A stretch of DNA of 64,000 bases, taken from positions 124,001-188,000 of the forward strand of contig WRIJ01000001.1 of assembly GCA_009782785.1 (NCBI GenBank). Reading direction: 5' to 3'. The notes under the pieces are model-generated. The model did not search any database, was not told the origin of the DNA, and was given only the letters and a program-made list of their open reading frames with translations. Made by a program: the position numbers and the translations under genes. The number at the start of each line of letters is the position of its first letter. Within the stretch, counting starts at the first letter, position 1. This document shows positions 26,515 to 35,524 of this stretch, piece after piece. Source of the stretch: Propionibacteriaceae bacterium (GTDB lineage: Bacteria; Actinomycetota; Actinomycetes; Propionibacteriales; Propionibacteriaceae).

Positions 26515-27656
26515 GAGATCACCTCCAGTCGATGATTGAGGAAGCGGCGAATCAGCTCAAGATATTCGGGAATCTCTAGGAGGAACGAGTCATGTCCAAC
26601 ACCTGCTCTAATCTCCTGATAAGTGACGGGTACTCCTGCCCTCTCTAAACGGGTAGCTATTCTCTTTGATGCACGTGGGGAGAAACGCCAATCAGAGGAG
26701 AAAGAGCACACCAGTGTGTCCACTGGGTTGGCCCGAATGAGCTTGCAAGAATCATCTGAGCCAAAGGGATCGAAATAGTCCATCACACGACTGAGATAGA
26801 GGTAGCTGAGCGCATCAAAACGGTCCAAGAACGTCTCAGCTTGGTGCTGGAGATAACTCTCGATGGCGAAGTCGACACCAAAATCTCCTGACAGATCACT
26901 GTTTTGTGGTTCGCGACCGAATTTATCCCACAGCGCTCCTTCGGAGGTGTAGGTAATGTGAGCCATCATGCGCGCAATAGACATCCCCGTATCCGGTGTG
27001 GTGCCAGCCTCCAGGTAGTGTCCATCAGAGAATCCTTGATCTCTCATGATGGCTTCCCGCGCCACTGCAGAGAAGGCAATATTTTGTGCTGTGAGACGGC
27101 TAGAGGCTGCGATAATCAACGCTGAGCCCATGTCTTGTGGAGCATTCAAGACCCACTGCAACACCTGCATTCCCCCCAGCGAACCACCAAGACAGCCTAA
27201 AAGAGTGTCAATCCCTAGATGGGCCAGGAGTCGGCGGTGAACGGTAACAAAATCCTGCATGTCGAGTGTGGGGAAATCCAAGCCATAGGACGCACCTGTT
27301 GCTGGGTTGATTGACCCTGGCCCAGTGGTTCCCTGGCATCCACCGAGAATATTGGGGCAAATGACAAAGAAAGAGTCCGTGTCGACAGGTTTTCCTGGGC
27401 CAATGAGAGTATCCCACCATCCTGGCTTGTCTTTCCCTGGGCGTACGCCGCTGGCGTGGGCATCGCCAGTGAGCGCGTGGCAGACAAATATCGCATTCGA
27501 TTTATCAGCATTGAGTGTTCCATAGGTTTCATAGCGAACTTGGACATGACTCAATCGCTCCCCAGATTGAAAGATCAACGGGTCACTGCTCGTAAACAGA
27601 ACCACATCTTCCATTGTGGTATTGAGTGGGTCGGCAACCATGAAAACAAAGCCCAT
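26511..27656 (-). CDS. metX: Homoserine O-acyltransferase MetX
   Basis: Activates homoserine by O-acylation (acetyl or succinyl) for methionine synthesis. The alpha/beta hydrolase fold shows the nucleophile serine in LGGSLGGMQVLQW, the GCQGTTGPGSINPATG loop and the catalytic His in GVGHDSFLLE. Whether acetyl-CoA or succinyl-CoA is used cannot be told with certainty; the metXW pairing is common in homoserine succinyltransferase systems. ATG codons at 27656, 27641 and 27614 are all possible starts and none has a clear ribosome binding site; conserved sequence begins only near FTSSDPLIFQSGE, so the shorter forms are credible. First gene of metX-metW-lnt-ppm1. Confidence 0.9.
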   Translation of the reverse strand: MGFVFMVADPLNTTMEDVVLFTSSDPLIFQSGERLSHVQVRYETYGTLNADKSNAIFVCHALTGDAHASGVRPGKDKPGWWDTLIGPGKPVDTDSFFVICPNILGGCQGTTGPGSINPATGASYGLDFPTLDMQDFVTVHRRLLAHLGIDTLLGCLGGSLGGMQVLQWVLNAPQDMGSALIIAASSRLTAQNIAFSAVAREAIMRDQGFSDGHYLEAGTTPDTGMSIARMMAHITYTSEGALWDKFGREPQNSDLSGDFGVDFAIESYLQHQAETFLDRFDALSYLYLSRVMDYFDPFGSDDSCKLIRANPVDTLVCSFSSDWRFSPRASKRIATRLERAGVPVTYQEIRAGVGHDSFLLEIPEYLELIRRFLNHRLEVIS

Positions 27657-27729
27657 TCGTGTATGAAAACTGGTGAAACCCCCAGGGGAGCTTCTTCAGT
27701 GATAGTAGCATAAGGGAGCTGGCCGCCAC

Positions 27730-27793
27730 GGGGTGAATCCCCGGGATTCGCATTCGACCACGAGCCCTGGATCTGGTACCCTCATAGGGCACC
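27730..27793 (-). promoter_or_regulatory. Inverted repeats upstream of metX
   Basis: GAATCCCCGGGATTC (27735-27749) is a perfect 7-1-7 inverted repeat, overlapping a GGGG-TGAAT-CCCC hairpin (27730-27742). A second hairpin, GGTGCCCT-ATG-AGGGTACC on the minus strand (27793-27775), is stronger on that strand because its mismatch becomes a G-U pair. Both lie between the tRNA and metX and could be an operator or a structured leader of the methionine operon. They fit no riboswitch consensus I know. Confidence 0.4.
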
Positions 27794-27794
27794 A

Positions 27795-27870
27795 TCCTCC
27801 ATAGCTCAATTGGCAGAGCGCCGGACTGTTAATCCGTAGGTTCCTGGTTCGAGTCCAGGTGGGGGAGCCA
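27795..27870 (+). tRNA. tRNA-Asn (anticodon GTT), CCA encoded
   Basis: The acceptor stem TCCTCCA (27795-27801) pairs with TGGGGGA (27860-27866) with one T-G pair. The D stem is GCTC/GAGC, the anticodon loop is CTGTTAA with GTT at 27828-27830, and the T arm is CCTGG TTCGAGT CCAGG. Discriminator G and CCA follow at 27867-27870. The outermost anticodon-stem pair is a C-T mismatch; bacterial tRNA-Asn often has G-T there. It stands alone between the divergent metX and the activase-like gene. Confidence 0.95.
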
Positions 27871-28002
27871 AGATGGCCATCACCAAAAAACCTTCCCACC
27901 CACCGATACTGCGCTCACTGTCAACATCGTCATTCACCGGTGAGGTCTCGAATAGCGGAACACAGTTGCACCTGTTTGAACACTGGGGGGCCATTATTCA
28001 AG

Positions 28003-28008
28003 TAAGGT
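28003..28008 (+). promoter_or_regulatory. Candidate -10 box of the activase-like gene
   Basis: TAAGGT fits the TANNNT pattern. Transcription from about 28015 would give a leader of about 30 bases that includes the AAGGAG ribosome binding site for the GTG at 28045. Confidence 0.35.
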
Positions 28009-28044
28009 AGGTTTTCGGTGATTTTCGCTGATGAAGGAGTATGC

Positions 28045-31000
28045 GTGGATCAACACTATGCGTTGGGATTGGATGTGGGTTCGACCACCCTCAAAGCCGT
28101 ACTGACTGAGAATGGAACCATCATCCATCAGGAATATCGCCGTCATAATGCCGATGTTCAAGCAGAATTGGTCAAACTTGTCCAAGACCTCAGTGCTGGG
28201 TTCCCTGGCATTCATGCGGCAGTAGCAATCACCGGTTCTGGAGGTCTGGGAATCGCCCAAGTACTCGAGGTGGAGTTCATTCAAGAGGTTATTGCAGGAA
28301 CCCATGGTGTTCAGACCCACTACCCGGATGTTGATGTCGCTATTGAGCTTGGTGGTGAGGATGCCAAAATCACCTACCTCAAACCTATTCCTGAACAGCG
28401 CATGAATGGTACATGTGCTGGGGGAACTGGTGCGTTCATTGACCAAATGGCCACATTGTTGCAAACAGATGCAGCAGGGCTCAATGATCTTGCTGCTGGA
28501 CATCTTCACGTCTACCCTATTGCTTCGAGGTGTGGGGTCTTTGCAAAAACTGATCTTCAACCCTTGATCAATGAGGGCGCTCGTCATGAGGATCTCGCGG
28601 CATCCATTTTTCAAGCCGTCGCCACCCAAACAATTTCTGGTCTTGCTCAGGGGCGTCCAGTACGAGGAAAGGTGATCTTTCTCGGCGGACCTCTCCATTT
28701 CCTTCCCGAATTGCGCAACGCGTTTCTTCGTACCCTCGAAGGTGACATCACCGACCATGTTGTGCCTGACAATGGGCAGCTCTTTGTTGCTTTAGGTGCC
28801 GCTAGCAAAGCCTCAACCACCACGATGTCACTGGAGGAGTTAAGTACGCGCTTAACTCGCCACCGCCACCTGGTCCCGGTTACTGGACGCTTGGCTCCCT
28901 TGTTCCCTACCAGGGATGATCGTGCAGCCTTCGACACCAGACATCAGGACCAGACCATCACACAGAAAGACATTTCTGAAGCTGAAGGTGCCTGTTTCTT
29001 AGGGATTGATGCTGGGTCCACCACGATCAAGGCCGTACTCATCGACTCTGACGACACGATCTTGTGGTCTTACTACGCAGGGAATCAGGGTGATCCAGTA
29101 TCAGCAGCTGTTCACATTGGGACTGAAGTGCGCCGCAAGCTCCCGCGCACGGCCATCATCGCTCAAACCTGTGTAACTGGGTACGGTGAGGGGCTCATCA
29201 AAGCTGCTTTAAACATTGACCATGGTGTCGTGGAGACGATCGCTCACTATCGGGCTGCTGACAAGATCGCTCCTGGCGTCACCTCGGTGATCGACATTGG
29301 TGGGCAGGATATGAAATATCTCTCCATTCATGATGGGGCTATTGATTCGATCGCAGTGAACGAAGCATGCTCATCAGGTTGTGGTTCTTTCCTGCAAACT
29401 TTTGCTGAATCCTTGTCCTTGACCACTGAAGAATTCACCCAAGCAGCCTGCGAGGCTCTCGCTCCAGTTGACTTGGGTAGCCGCTGTACGGTTTTCATGA
29501 ATTCTTCTGTGAAACAAGCACAAAAGGAGGGGTCAACTGTTGGTGACATCGCAGCTGGTCTCAGTTACGCGGTCATTCGCAATGCGTTATACAAGGTCAT
29601 TAAACTTCGTGACGCTGATCAGCTCGGTGAAACAGTCGTCGTCCAGGGAGGTACCTTCCTCAATGATGCAGTCTTGCGGGCATTCGAATTGCTGACTGGC
29701 CGAGAAGTCGTACGCCCCACGATCGCAGGACTCATGGGTGCCTATGGAGCAGCACTCACCGCGAAGAAAGAATTCATCCCTGGAACCCCAACCACCTTGC
29801 GCTCCGTTGCTGGGCTTCAACAAATCAAGTTGGAAACAGAAACCACGAACTGTGGCCTCTGTCACAATAATTGTCAGTGTACGATCTCAACTTTCGGCAA
29901 TGGGGAACGCCACATTTCAGGAAACCGCTGCGAACGTGGAGTGGATCCTTCCCAAGAAAAATCCACACTGCCGAATCTCTATGACTACACCTACAAGCGA
30001 CTCTTTGGCTACCGCCGCCTAACTGAAAGAGAAGCAATTCGCGGGGACATTGGAATACCTAGAGCCCTCAACATGTATGAGAACTTCCCTTTCTGGTTCA
30101 CGATCTTGACTCACCTCAAGTTCCGCGTGGTGGTTTCTGGGCGCAGTTCCCATGATCTTTTTGAGCTGGGGATGCACTCGATTGCTTCAGAGAATGTCTG
30201 TTATCCAGCCAAACTTGTCCACGGCCATGTGGAATCCTTACTCGATAGGGGGATCACCACCATCTTCTATCCTTGCGTGAATTACGAGCAGGAATTCATT
30301 GAAGGGACCGACAAGAACTACAACTGCCCGGTGGTTGCCTCCTATCCTCAGGTGATTCAAAACAATCTTGAGAGGATCAAAGAGCCAGGTGTTCGACTCA
30401 TCAATCCCTATCTCAACTTAGCTAATCGCGAGAAACTTGCCCAGCGCTTGGTGGACATCTTTGCCGACTGGAATGTGAGCGAAGAAGAAGCTCGCGAAGC
30501 AGTCGCCAAAGGATACGCTGAGGATGAGGCCGTACGCAACGATATCCGTCAGGCAGGTCAGGAAGCACGAGAATACTGTGCCAAAAATAATATCCGCGGG
30601 ATTGTTCTCGCTGGGCGTCCGTACCACATCGACCCTGAGGTTCATCATGGAATACCCGAGCTGGTGACGAGCTTGGGAATGGCAGTGCTCACCGAAAATT
30701 CAATCCTGGGGGATTCAAACTTGGAAAGGCCTTTAAGGGTACGTGACCAGTGGTCGTACCATTCCAGGTTGTATGAAGCAGCGAGCGTGGTTGCTGAGGA
30801 TGAGAATCTGGAACTTGTACAACTGAACTCTTTTGGGTGCGGACTCGATGCTGTCACCTCCGAGCAGGTCTGCGAGATCCTTGAAGCGAAGAATAAGGTT
30901 TACACCTTGTTGAAAATTGATGAAGTCTCAAGCTTAGGGGCTGCAAGGATTCGTTTGCGCTCATTAGCAGCAGCTGCCGTCGAGCGACAAGCCATCATCA

Positions 31001-32361
31001 GAGCACCGAGAAGCCATGCGTACGAAAGAATTCCTTTCACCAAAGAGATGAAGAAGACTCACACCCTTCTAGCCCCGCAGATGGCTCCTATTCACTTCAG
31101 GTTGGTGGTTCCCCTGATTGAATCCCAAGGTTACCAAGTGAAATTTCTCGAACATGCCTCACCCCAGGACGTAGAAATGGGGCTTCGCAGCGTCAATAAT
31201 GATGCATGTTACCCGGCCATCATGGTGACCGGGCAAGTCATGGAAGCTCTTCGCAGTGGCGAAGTTGACCCAGAACATGCTTCAGTGCTGATTACGCAGA
31301 CTGGTGGGATGTGTCGAGCCACGAACTATGCAGCCCTCATGCGTAAGGCTATGCGTGATGCTGGCTATCCCCAGGTGACCGTCATCGGAATCTCCACCTC
31401 TGGAATCGAATCCAACCCTGGGTTCAAAGTCACCTTGCCTATTGCTCATAAGGTCATGAAGGCTCTAGCGTTGGGTGACCTCCTTCAGGACTTGTTGTTG
31501 AGAGTACGCCCCTATGAACTGGTGGAGGGTTCCTCGACTGAACTGTACCATCGCTGGGATCAGATTCTGAGTGAGTGGATCACCAAGGGCCACTCCCGCA
31601 CTCTGGGGCGGTCAATGAGTTATTCCAAGATTGTGCACCTGCTGGTGGACGAGTTTGATGCACTCCCACTTAAGAATATTTCTCGACGTCCACGGGTGGG
31701 TGTCGTCGGTGAAATCTTGGTGAAATTCCAACCTGATGCGAACAATCATGTCATCGATGTTATTGAGTCAGAGGGGTGTGAAGCAGCACTACCTGGTCTT
31801 GTTGAATTCATGTTGACCGGTTTGCACACAGCTGACTGGAACTGGGAAAACTTCGGCATTGGCCGGAAGGGGCGCAAACTCAAAGGATTACTTCGGTGGT
31901 GGATGGAAACTTACCGCAATCCTATTCGCAAGGCTCTTACCATTGCTAATGCGCGCCATAGTGAACCAAAATTCACGGTCCCAGGGTCTATGGCCGAACT
32001 TGCTGCACGAGCCCAGGAGGTGACGAGTCTCGGCAACCAAGCTGGTGAAGGATGGCTTCTCACCGGTGAAATCGTGGAATTGATCCACCACGGTGTTCCG
32101 AATGTGATCTGTGTGCAACCTTTCGCCTGTCTACCTAACCACGTGACTGGTAAGGGAATGTTCAAAGAGATTCGTCGCCAGCATCCTCGAGCAAATCTTG
32201 TCACTATTGATTATGATCCTGGGGCTTCCGAAGTGAATCAGCTCAACCGAATCAAACTTATGCTGACCACTGCTCACTTAGGCCATGAGACCACAGTGTC
32301 CGAGGATCATGACGCGACGCCGGAGCCCTCACTGGTCTCCTCAGTGACCCGGCAGGATTAA
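28045..32361 (+). CDS. Large 2-hydroxyacyl-CoA dehydratase activase-like protein, double ASKHA ATPase
   Basis: HgdC-type activases use ATP to drive an electron from a [4Fe-4S] cluster into radical CoA-dehydratases or reductases. This 1438-residue protein has two such modules. Module 1 (about 1-270) starts YALGLDVGSTTLKAV and has Cys124 (NGTCAGGTGAF) and Cys163 (SRCGVFAKTD). Module 2 (about 315-580) starts FLGIDAGSTTIKAV and has Cys442 (NEACSSGCG) and Cys481 (SRCTVFMNSS). Both pairs are 39 apart, as in HgdC. A Cys-rich segment (about 602-630), a DUF2229-like part (about 650-870) and an HgdB-like C-terminal part follow. AAGGAG six bases before the GTG at 28045 fixes the start. No partner dehydratase genes are adjacent. 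Substrate unknown. Confidence 0.88.
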   Translation: MDQHYALGLDVGSTTLKAVLTENGTIIHQEYRRHNADVQAELVKLVQDLSAGFPGIHAAVAITGSGGLGIAQVLEVEFIQEVIAGTHGVQTHYPDVDVAIELGGEDAKITYLKPIPEQRMNGTCAGGTGAFIDQMATLLQTDAAGLNDLAAGHLHVYPIASRCGVFAKTDLQPLINEGARHEDLAASIFQAVATQTISGLAQGRPVRGKVIFLGGPLHFLPELRNAFLRTLEGDITDHVVPDNGQLFVALGAASKASTTTMSLEELSTRLTRHRHLVPVTGRLAPLFPTRDDRAAFDTRHQDQTITQKDISEAEGACFLGIDAGSTTIKAVLIDSDDTILWSYYAGNQGDPVSAAVHIGTEVRRKLPRTAIIAQTCVTGYGEGLIKAALNIDHGVVETIAHYRAADKIAPGVTSVIDIGGQDMKYLSIHDGAIDSIAVNEACSSGCGSFLQTFAESLSLTTEEFTQAACEALAPVDLGSRCTVFMNSSVKQAQKEGSTVGDIAAGLSYAVIRNALYKVIKLRDADQLGETVVVQGGTFLNDAVLRAFELLTGREVVRPTIAGLMGAYGAALTAKKEFIPGTPTTLRSVAGLQQIKLETETTNCGLCHNNCQCTISTFGNGERHISGNRCERGVDPSQEKSTLPNLYDYTYKRLFGYRRLTEREAIRGDIGIPRALNMYENFPFWFTILTHLKFRVVVSGRSSHDLFELGMHSIASENVCYPAKLVHGHVESLLDRGITTIFYPCVNYEQEFIEGTDKNYNCPVVASYPQVIQNNLERIKEPGVRLINPYLNLANREKLAQRLVDIFADWNVSEEEAREAVAKGYAEDEAVRNDIRQAGQEAREYCAKNNIRGIVLAGRPYHIDPEVHHGIPELVTSLGMAVLTENSILGDSNLERPLRVRDQWSYHSRLYEAASVVAEDENLELVQLNSFGCGLDAVTSEQVCEILEAKNKVYTLLKIDEVSSLGAARIRLRSLAAAAVERQAIIRAPRSHAYERIPFTKEMKKTHTLLAPQMAPIHFRLVVPLIESQGYQVKFLEHASPQDVEMGLRSVNNDACYPAIMVTGQVMEALRSGEVDPEHASVLITQTGGMCRATNYAALMRKAMRDAGYPQVTVIGISTSGIESNPGFKVTLPIAHKVMKALALGDLLQDLLLRVRPYELVEGSSTELYHRWDQILSEWITKGHSRTLGRSMSYSKIVHLLVDEFDALPLKNISRRPRVGVVGEILVKFQPDANNHVIDVIESEGCEAALPGLVEFMLTGLHTADWNWENFGIGRKGRKLKGLLRWWMETYRNPIRKALTIANARHSEPKFTVPGSMAELAARAQEVTSLGNQAGEGWLLTGEIVELIHHGVPNVICVQPFACLPNHVTGKGMFKEIRRQHPRANLVTIDYDPGASEVNQLNRIKLMLTTAHLGHETTVSEDHDATPEPSLVSSVTRQD

Positions 32362-32371
32362 GCCGATGAGG

Positions 32372-32626
32372 TTAGCGATTCATGAAGAGTCTTATGACAG
32401 GGCACACTGAGAGTTCTGATTCATCCATTCCATCCATGAGTACGCTCAGGGCTTCTTGCTGCCTCATGGCACTGGGTTCCACGACCTTGGCTGCCGCAGC
32501 CCTAGCTGCAGCGACAACAAATGCCGATCGTGATTCACCGAGTTGATCGGCTGCTTGGGTGATGAGATTATCGGTGGAAGCATCGAGCCGAGTTTCAAAT
32601 CGGCGAGTACGCAGTGGTTGAGCCAT
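32372..32626 (-). CDS. DUF1778 / TacA-like ribbon-helix-helix protein without a toxin partner
   Basis: An 84-residue protein with an N-terminal ribbon-helix-helix pattern (RRFETRLDASTDNLITQAADQLG, then SRSAFVVAAARAAA), as in DUF1778 antitoxins that pair with GNAT toxins such as TacT. The C-terminus departs from the usual toxin-neutralising tail. No acetyltransferase gene follows: the stop lies ten bases from the end of the convergent activase-like gene. It may be an orphan antitoxin or a small DNA-binding regulator. A -10 box six bases before its ATG suggests a leaderless message. Confidence 0.75.
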   Translation of the reverse strand: MAQPLRTRRFETRLDASTDNLITQAADQLGESRSAFVVAAARAAAAKVVEPSAMRQQEALSVLMDGMDESELSVCPVIRLFMNR

Positions 32627-32632
32627 GGCACA

Positions 32633-32638
32633 AGTGTA
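32633..32638 (-). promoter_or_regulatory. Leaderless-type -10 box of the DUF1778 gene
   Basis: TACACT on the minus strand ends exactly six bases before the ATG at 32626, and no ribosome binding site is visible. Confidence 0.45.
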
Positions 32639-32686
32639 CGGTGAATGTACGGGATGATGAATAAGAATCGCAGGAATGACCCCAGG

Positions 32687-33763
32687 TTAGTAAGCCATGG
32701 ACATGGCCGCTCGTACCTCGTCTAAGGTTTTCTCTGCAATCGCACAGGCTCGCTGGTTTCCTTCACGCAGGACGGATTCGAGATATCCTTGGTCTTTCAC
32801 CAACTCTAGGCGAGCTTCGCGATGGCCTCGAAGACGCTCATTGAGGGCCTCAGTCACCAGTGCTTTAAGTTTGCCTGCTCCTCCATCACCAATCTGCTCA
32901 GCAATAGCCTCTGGGGTGGAATCTAAACACAGAGCAGCCAAGGCGACCAAGTTGGCTACTTCGGGACGGTTGATCGGATCGTAGGTGATATGTCGGTCTG
33001 AATCTGTCACTGCTTTTTTGAGAGTCTGAGTTGTTTCATCCGCACTCATCCCCAACTCAATGACGTTTCCTTTCGACTTGGACATCTTAGTCCCATCAGT
33101 TCCTAAAATGAGCGCCCCACTGGTGAGTAAAGCGTCGGCTTGGGGAAACACAGGTTTTCCTGGTTCTGCACGCCCATAGCGCTCGTCGAACCGTCGAGCA
33201 ATGACCCGACACATTTCGATGTGAGGTATCTGGTCTTTACCCACAGGAACAAGATTAGCCTTGCAGAACAAAATATCTGCTGCTTGGTGAACAGGATAGG
33301 TCAACATGAGCCCGGACATGGGGATCCCGGCATCCTCCAATTCGGATTTGACGGTTGGATTGCGACGTAATTCTGCGTCGCTGACCAAAGACAGGAAGGG
33401 AAGCATGAGCTGGTTGAGTGCTGGTATCGCAGAGTGTATAAAGATCATCGACTTTGCCGGATCGATCCCCGCAGCGAGATAGTCGACCAGGAGTGAATAG
33501 ACACGGTCCTTGATGGGGCCAACTCCATCCCGGTCGGTGATCACCTGATAGTCTGCGATGAGAATGCAGGTGTCCACCCCCAGCTCTTGGAGTCGTACGC
33601 GATTGGCTAAAGAGCCGAAATAGTGCCCAATGTGGAGATTGCCTGTAGGTCTGTCACCGGTCAGTACTCGATAAGCTTGCGGATCCTTCTCCAATTCGGC
33701 ATTGATCTGGTTACTTCGAGTTATCGTACGCTCCAAGGAGGATTGTTCGTGGGCCTGGGTCAT
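32687..33763 (-). CDS. trpS: Tryptophan--tRNA ligase
   Basis: Class Ic synthetase that charges tRNA-Trp, 358 residues. GDRPTGNLHIGHYFGSLANRV carries the HIGH motif and ILGTDGTKMSKSKGNVIELG the KMSKS motif. The ATG at 33763 overlaps the stop of the PHP gene (ATGA) and has AGAGGTGG seven bases ahead; a TTG two codons upstream is less likely. Gene order is PHP phosphoesterase then trpS, a pairing seen in other actinobacteria. Confidence 0.95.
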   Translation of the reverse strand: MTQAHEQSSLERTITRSNQINAELEKDPQAYRVLTGDRPTGNLHIGHYFGSLANRVRLQELGVDTCILIADYQVITDRDGVGPIKDRVYSLLVDYLAAGIDPAKSMIFIHSAIPALNQLMLPFLSLVSDAELRRNPTVKSELEDAGIPMSGLMLTYPVHQAADILFCKANLVPVGKDQIPHIEMCRVIARRFDERYGRAEPGKPVFPQADALLTSGALILGTDGTKMSKSKGNVIELGMSADETTQTLKKAVTDSDRHITYDPINRPEVANLVALAALCLDSTPEAIAEQIGDGGAGKLKALVTEALNERLRGHREARLELVKDQGYLESVLREGNQRACAIAEKTLDEVRAAMSMAY

Positions 33764-34623
33764 AGACAACCACCTCTTTCTATCACCATAGATCGTAACA
33801 GTTGGTAGGTTTCTTCTGGTGTGGTGAACACACCGAGAGGGTTTCGGGTTTTACCGAGGCCATGGTAGTCGCTTGATCCAGTGGCTTGAATTCCCAGTTC
33901 GCTGGTGAGGGCGCGAAGCTCTTCCCGGCAAGTGTCATCATGGTCCACATGGTCAACTTCGATCCCATCGAGGCCGTGGCTTTCCACTAGTTGTCGCAGA
34001 TACACCCTAGAGAGCACCTTCTTGGTCCCACGCCCCCACGGATGAGCGAGGATGCCCACTCCCCCACTGCGATGGATGATGTCGAGCCCCTCGGCTAAAG
34101 ACGGGGTATATCTCTTGACGTACACCGGAGAGTCATCGCCCAGATAGCGATGAAAAGCTTCGTCTCGCGAGGCGACATAGCCATGGGCCACCATGGCATC
34201 AGCGATATGCGGCCGCCCAGCGACACGGGCATGAGACGATTGTGCTTCCACATCCATCATCGTCAGTGGCATTCCCAGTTCGTCCAAGATCTCCAACATT
34301 CGAGGTACTCGCGAATCCCGGGCTTCTTTCAAGTCAGCCAGGAGATTGTTGAGGTCATCGTATTGAGGTTGGCAACCATAGGCGAGAAGATGCACTGACG
34401 TTTGCGTGCCCTCACCTTCCACATGCGTGGAAATCTCCATACCTCGCAAGACTTCTATCCCAATACTTGCTCCATATTCTTGCCCCTGGTCTACCCCGTC
34501 CATTGTGTCGTGATCGGTGAGAGCTACAACGTCGATCCCAGCCAAGCGGGCTTTATCGAGCAGCTCGGGAACGGAATCTGTTCCATCGGAAATCGATGAA
34601 TGGGTGTGAAGATCGATATTCAC
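33760..34623 (-). CDS. PHP-domain phosphoesterase (TrpH / nucleoside-3',5'-bisphosphate phosphatase type)
   Basis: A 287-residue metal-dependent hydrolase of the PHP family. Metal ligands are visible in DLHTHSSISDGTDS, VALTDHDTMDG and GVGILAHPWG, and near the end in GSSDYHG. Relatives such as E. coli RNase AM hydrolyse 3',5'-nucleoside bisphosphates and short RNA ends. The start is a GTG with AAGGAAAA seven bases upstream. It overlaps trpS by four bases. Confidence 0.85.
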   Translation of the reverse strand: MNIDLHTHSSISDGTDSVPELLDKARLAGIDVVALTDHDTMDGVDQGQEYGASIGIEVLRGMEISTHVEGEGTQTSVHLLAYGCQPQYDDLNNLLADLKEARDSRVPRMLEILDELGMPLTMMDVEAQSSHARVAGRPHIADAMVAHGYVASRDEAFHRYLGDDSPVYVKRYTPSLAEGLDIIHRSGGVGILAHPWGRGTKKVLSRVYLRQLVESHGLDGIEVDHVDHDDTCREELRALTSELGIQATGSSDYHGLGKTRNPLGVFTTPEETYQLLRSMVIERGGCL

Positions 34624-34795
34624 TAGTTTTCCTTCTTTTCTTTGTCCACTATCTCAGACCCTAGAATACAACCACCCCGGCGTGTCTCCTGGTGGTGGGA
34701 ATACTCCCCCAGGGAAGTTCAACTAGCGTTATCCTTGGGAACATCACTACCGTGAACCCAGAACTGTCCTCATACGTCACTCGAGAAGGGAGCCC

Positions 34796-35524
34796 ATGAT
34801 GGCAACCCCACATATAACTGCACAGGAAGGCGATTTTGCCCCTTGCGTACTCATGCCTGGAGATCCCAAACGTGCCCAGCGAATGGCGGAGTCGATTTTG
34901 ACTGACCCTCGCCTGGTCACGCAAGTGCGTGGAATGATGGGTTTCACTGGTACGTACGCTGGACCTGGTGAATTCCATGGACGCCCTTTATCGATCATGG
35001 GTTCTGGAATGGGTATGCCCTCCATAGCGATCTATGCCACAGAACTGTACCGATTCTATGGAGTAAGCAGGATCATCCGCGTGGGTACCGCTGGTGGGAT
35101 ATCCCCCAAGGTCAAAGTTGGTGATGTTCTCATTGGTGTGGGGGCCCACACCACGTCATCAATGAATGAACTACGCATTCCTGGCACACACTATTCAGCA
35201 GTTGCAGATCTCCCCATGGCTGCTGCTGCATGGAAGGCCGGCGACGATTCGATGACACTCCACTGTGGGACTATCATCTCTGCCGACCATTTCTATTTTT
35301 CTATACCTGGTCAACTCGACGGGCTCGTTGCCCATGGTGTTCTCGGTGTAGAAATGGAGGCAGCTAGTCTTTACGCGGTGGCAGCTGAACATGGTACCGG
35401 TGCCTTGTGTGTCCTCACAGTCTCTGATCACTTGACATCCAAGGGTGCTGACATGAGTGCTGACGAGCGTGAAACGAAGTTCCAAGGAGCTTTGACTCTC
35501 GCGGTAGCTGCAGCTTTTGTCTAG
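34796..35524 (+). CDS. deoD: Purine-nucleoside phosphorylase, DeoD type
   Basis: Splits purine (deoxy)nucleosides with phosphate into base and (deoxy)ribose-1-phosphate. The 242-residue protein shows the trimer/hexamer family motifs APCVLMPGDPKRAQ, GSGMGMPSIAIYATEL, RVGTAGGIS and VEMEAASLYAVA; the active-site Asp is in LTVSDHLTS, matching DeoD. AAGGGAG sits six bases before a second ATG at 34799, which is a slightly better start. It converges on the mutase gene of the deo operon, and the two stop codons share the bases CTAG. Confidence 0.95.
   Translation: MMATPHITAQEGDFAPCVLMPGDPKRAQRMAESILTDPRLVTQVRGMMGFTGTYAGPGEFHGRPLSIMGSGMGMPSIAIYATELYRFYGVSRIIRVGTAGGISPKVKVGDVLIGVGAHTTSSMNELRIPGTHYSAVADLPMAAAAWKAGDDSMTLHCGTIISADHFYFSIPGQLDGLVAHGVLGVEMEAASLYAVAAEHGTGALCVLTVSDHLTSKGADMSADERETKFQGALTLAVAAAFV

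Noticed and set aside
27721-27770. A second tRNA on the minus strand beside tRNA-Asn, suggested by a T-arm-like GGTCGAATGCGAATCCCGG stretch
   Set aside because: No acceptor, D or anticodon arm can be formed around it, and there is no CCA end.
27657-27794. SAM riboswitch or T-box upstream of metX
   Set aside because: I could not find the conserved core of any SAM riboswitch class I know, and no T-box sequence. Listed only as inverted repeats.
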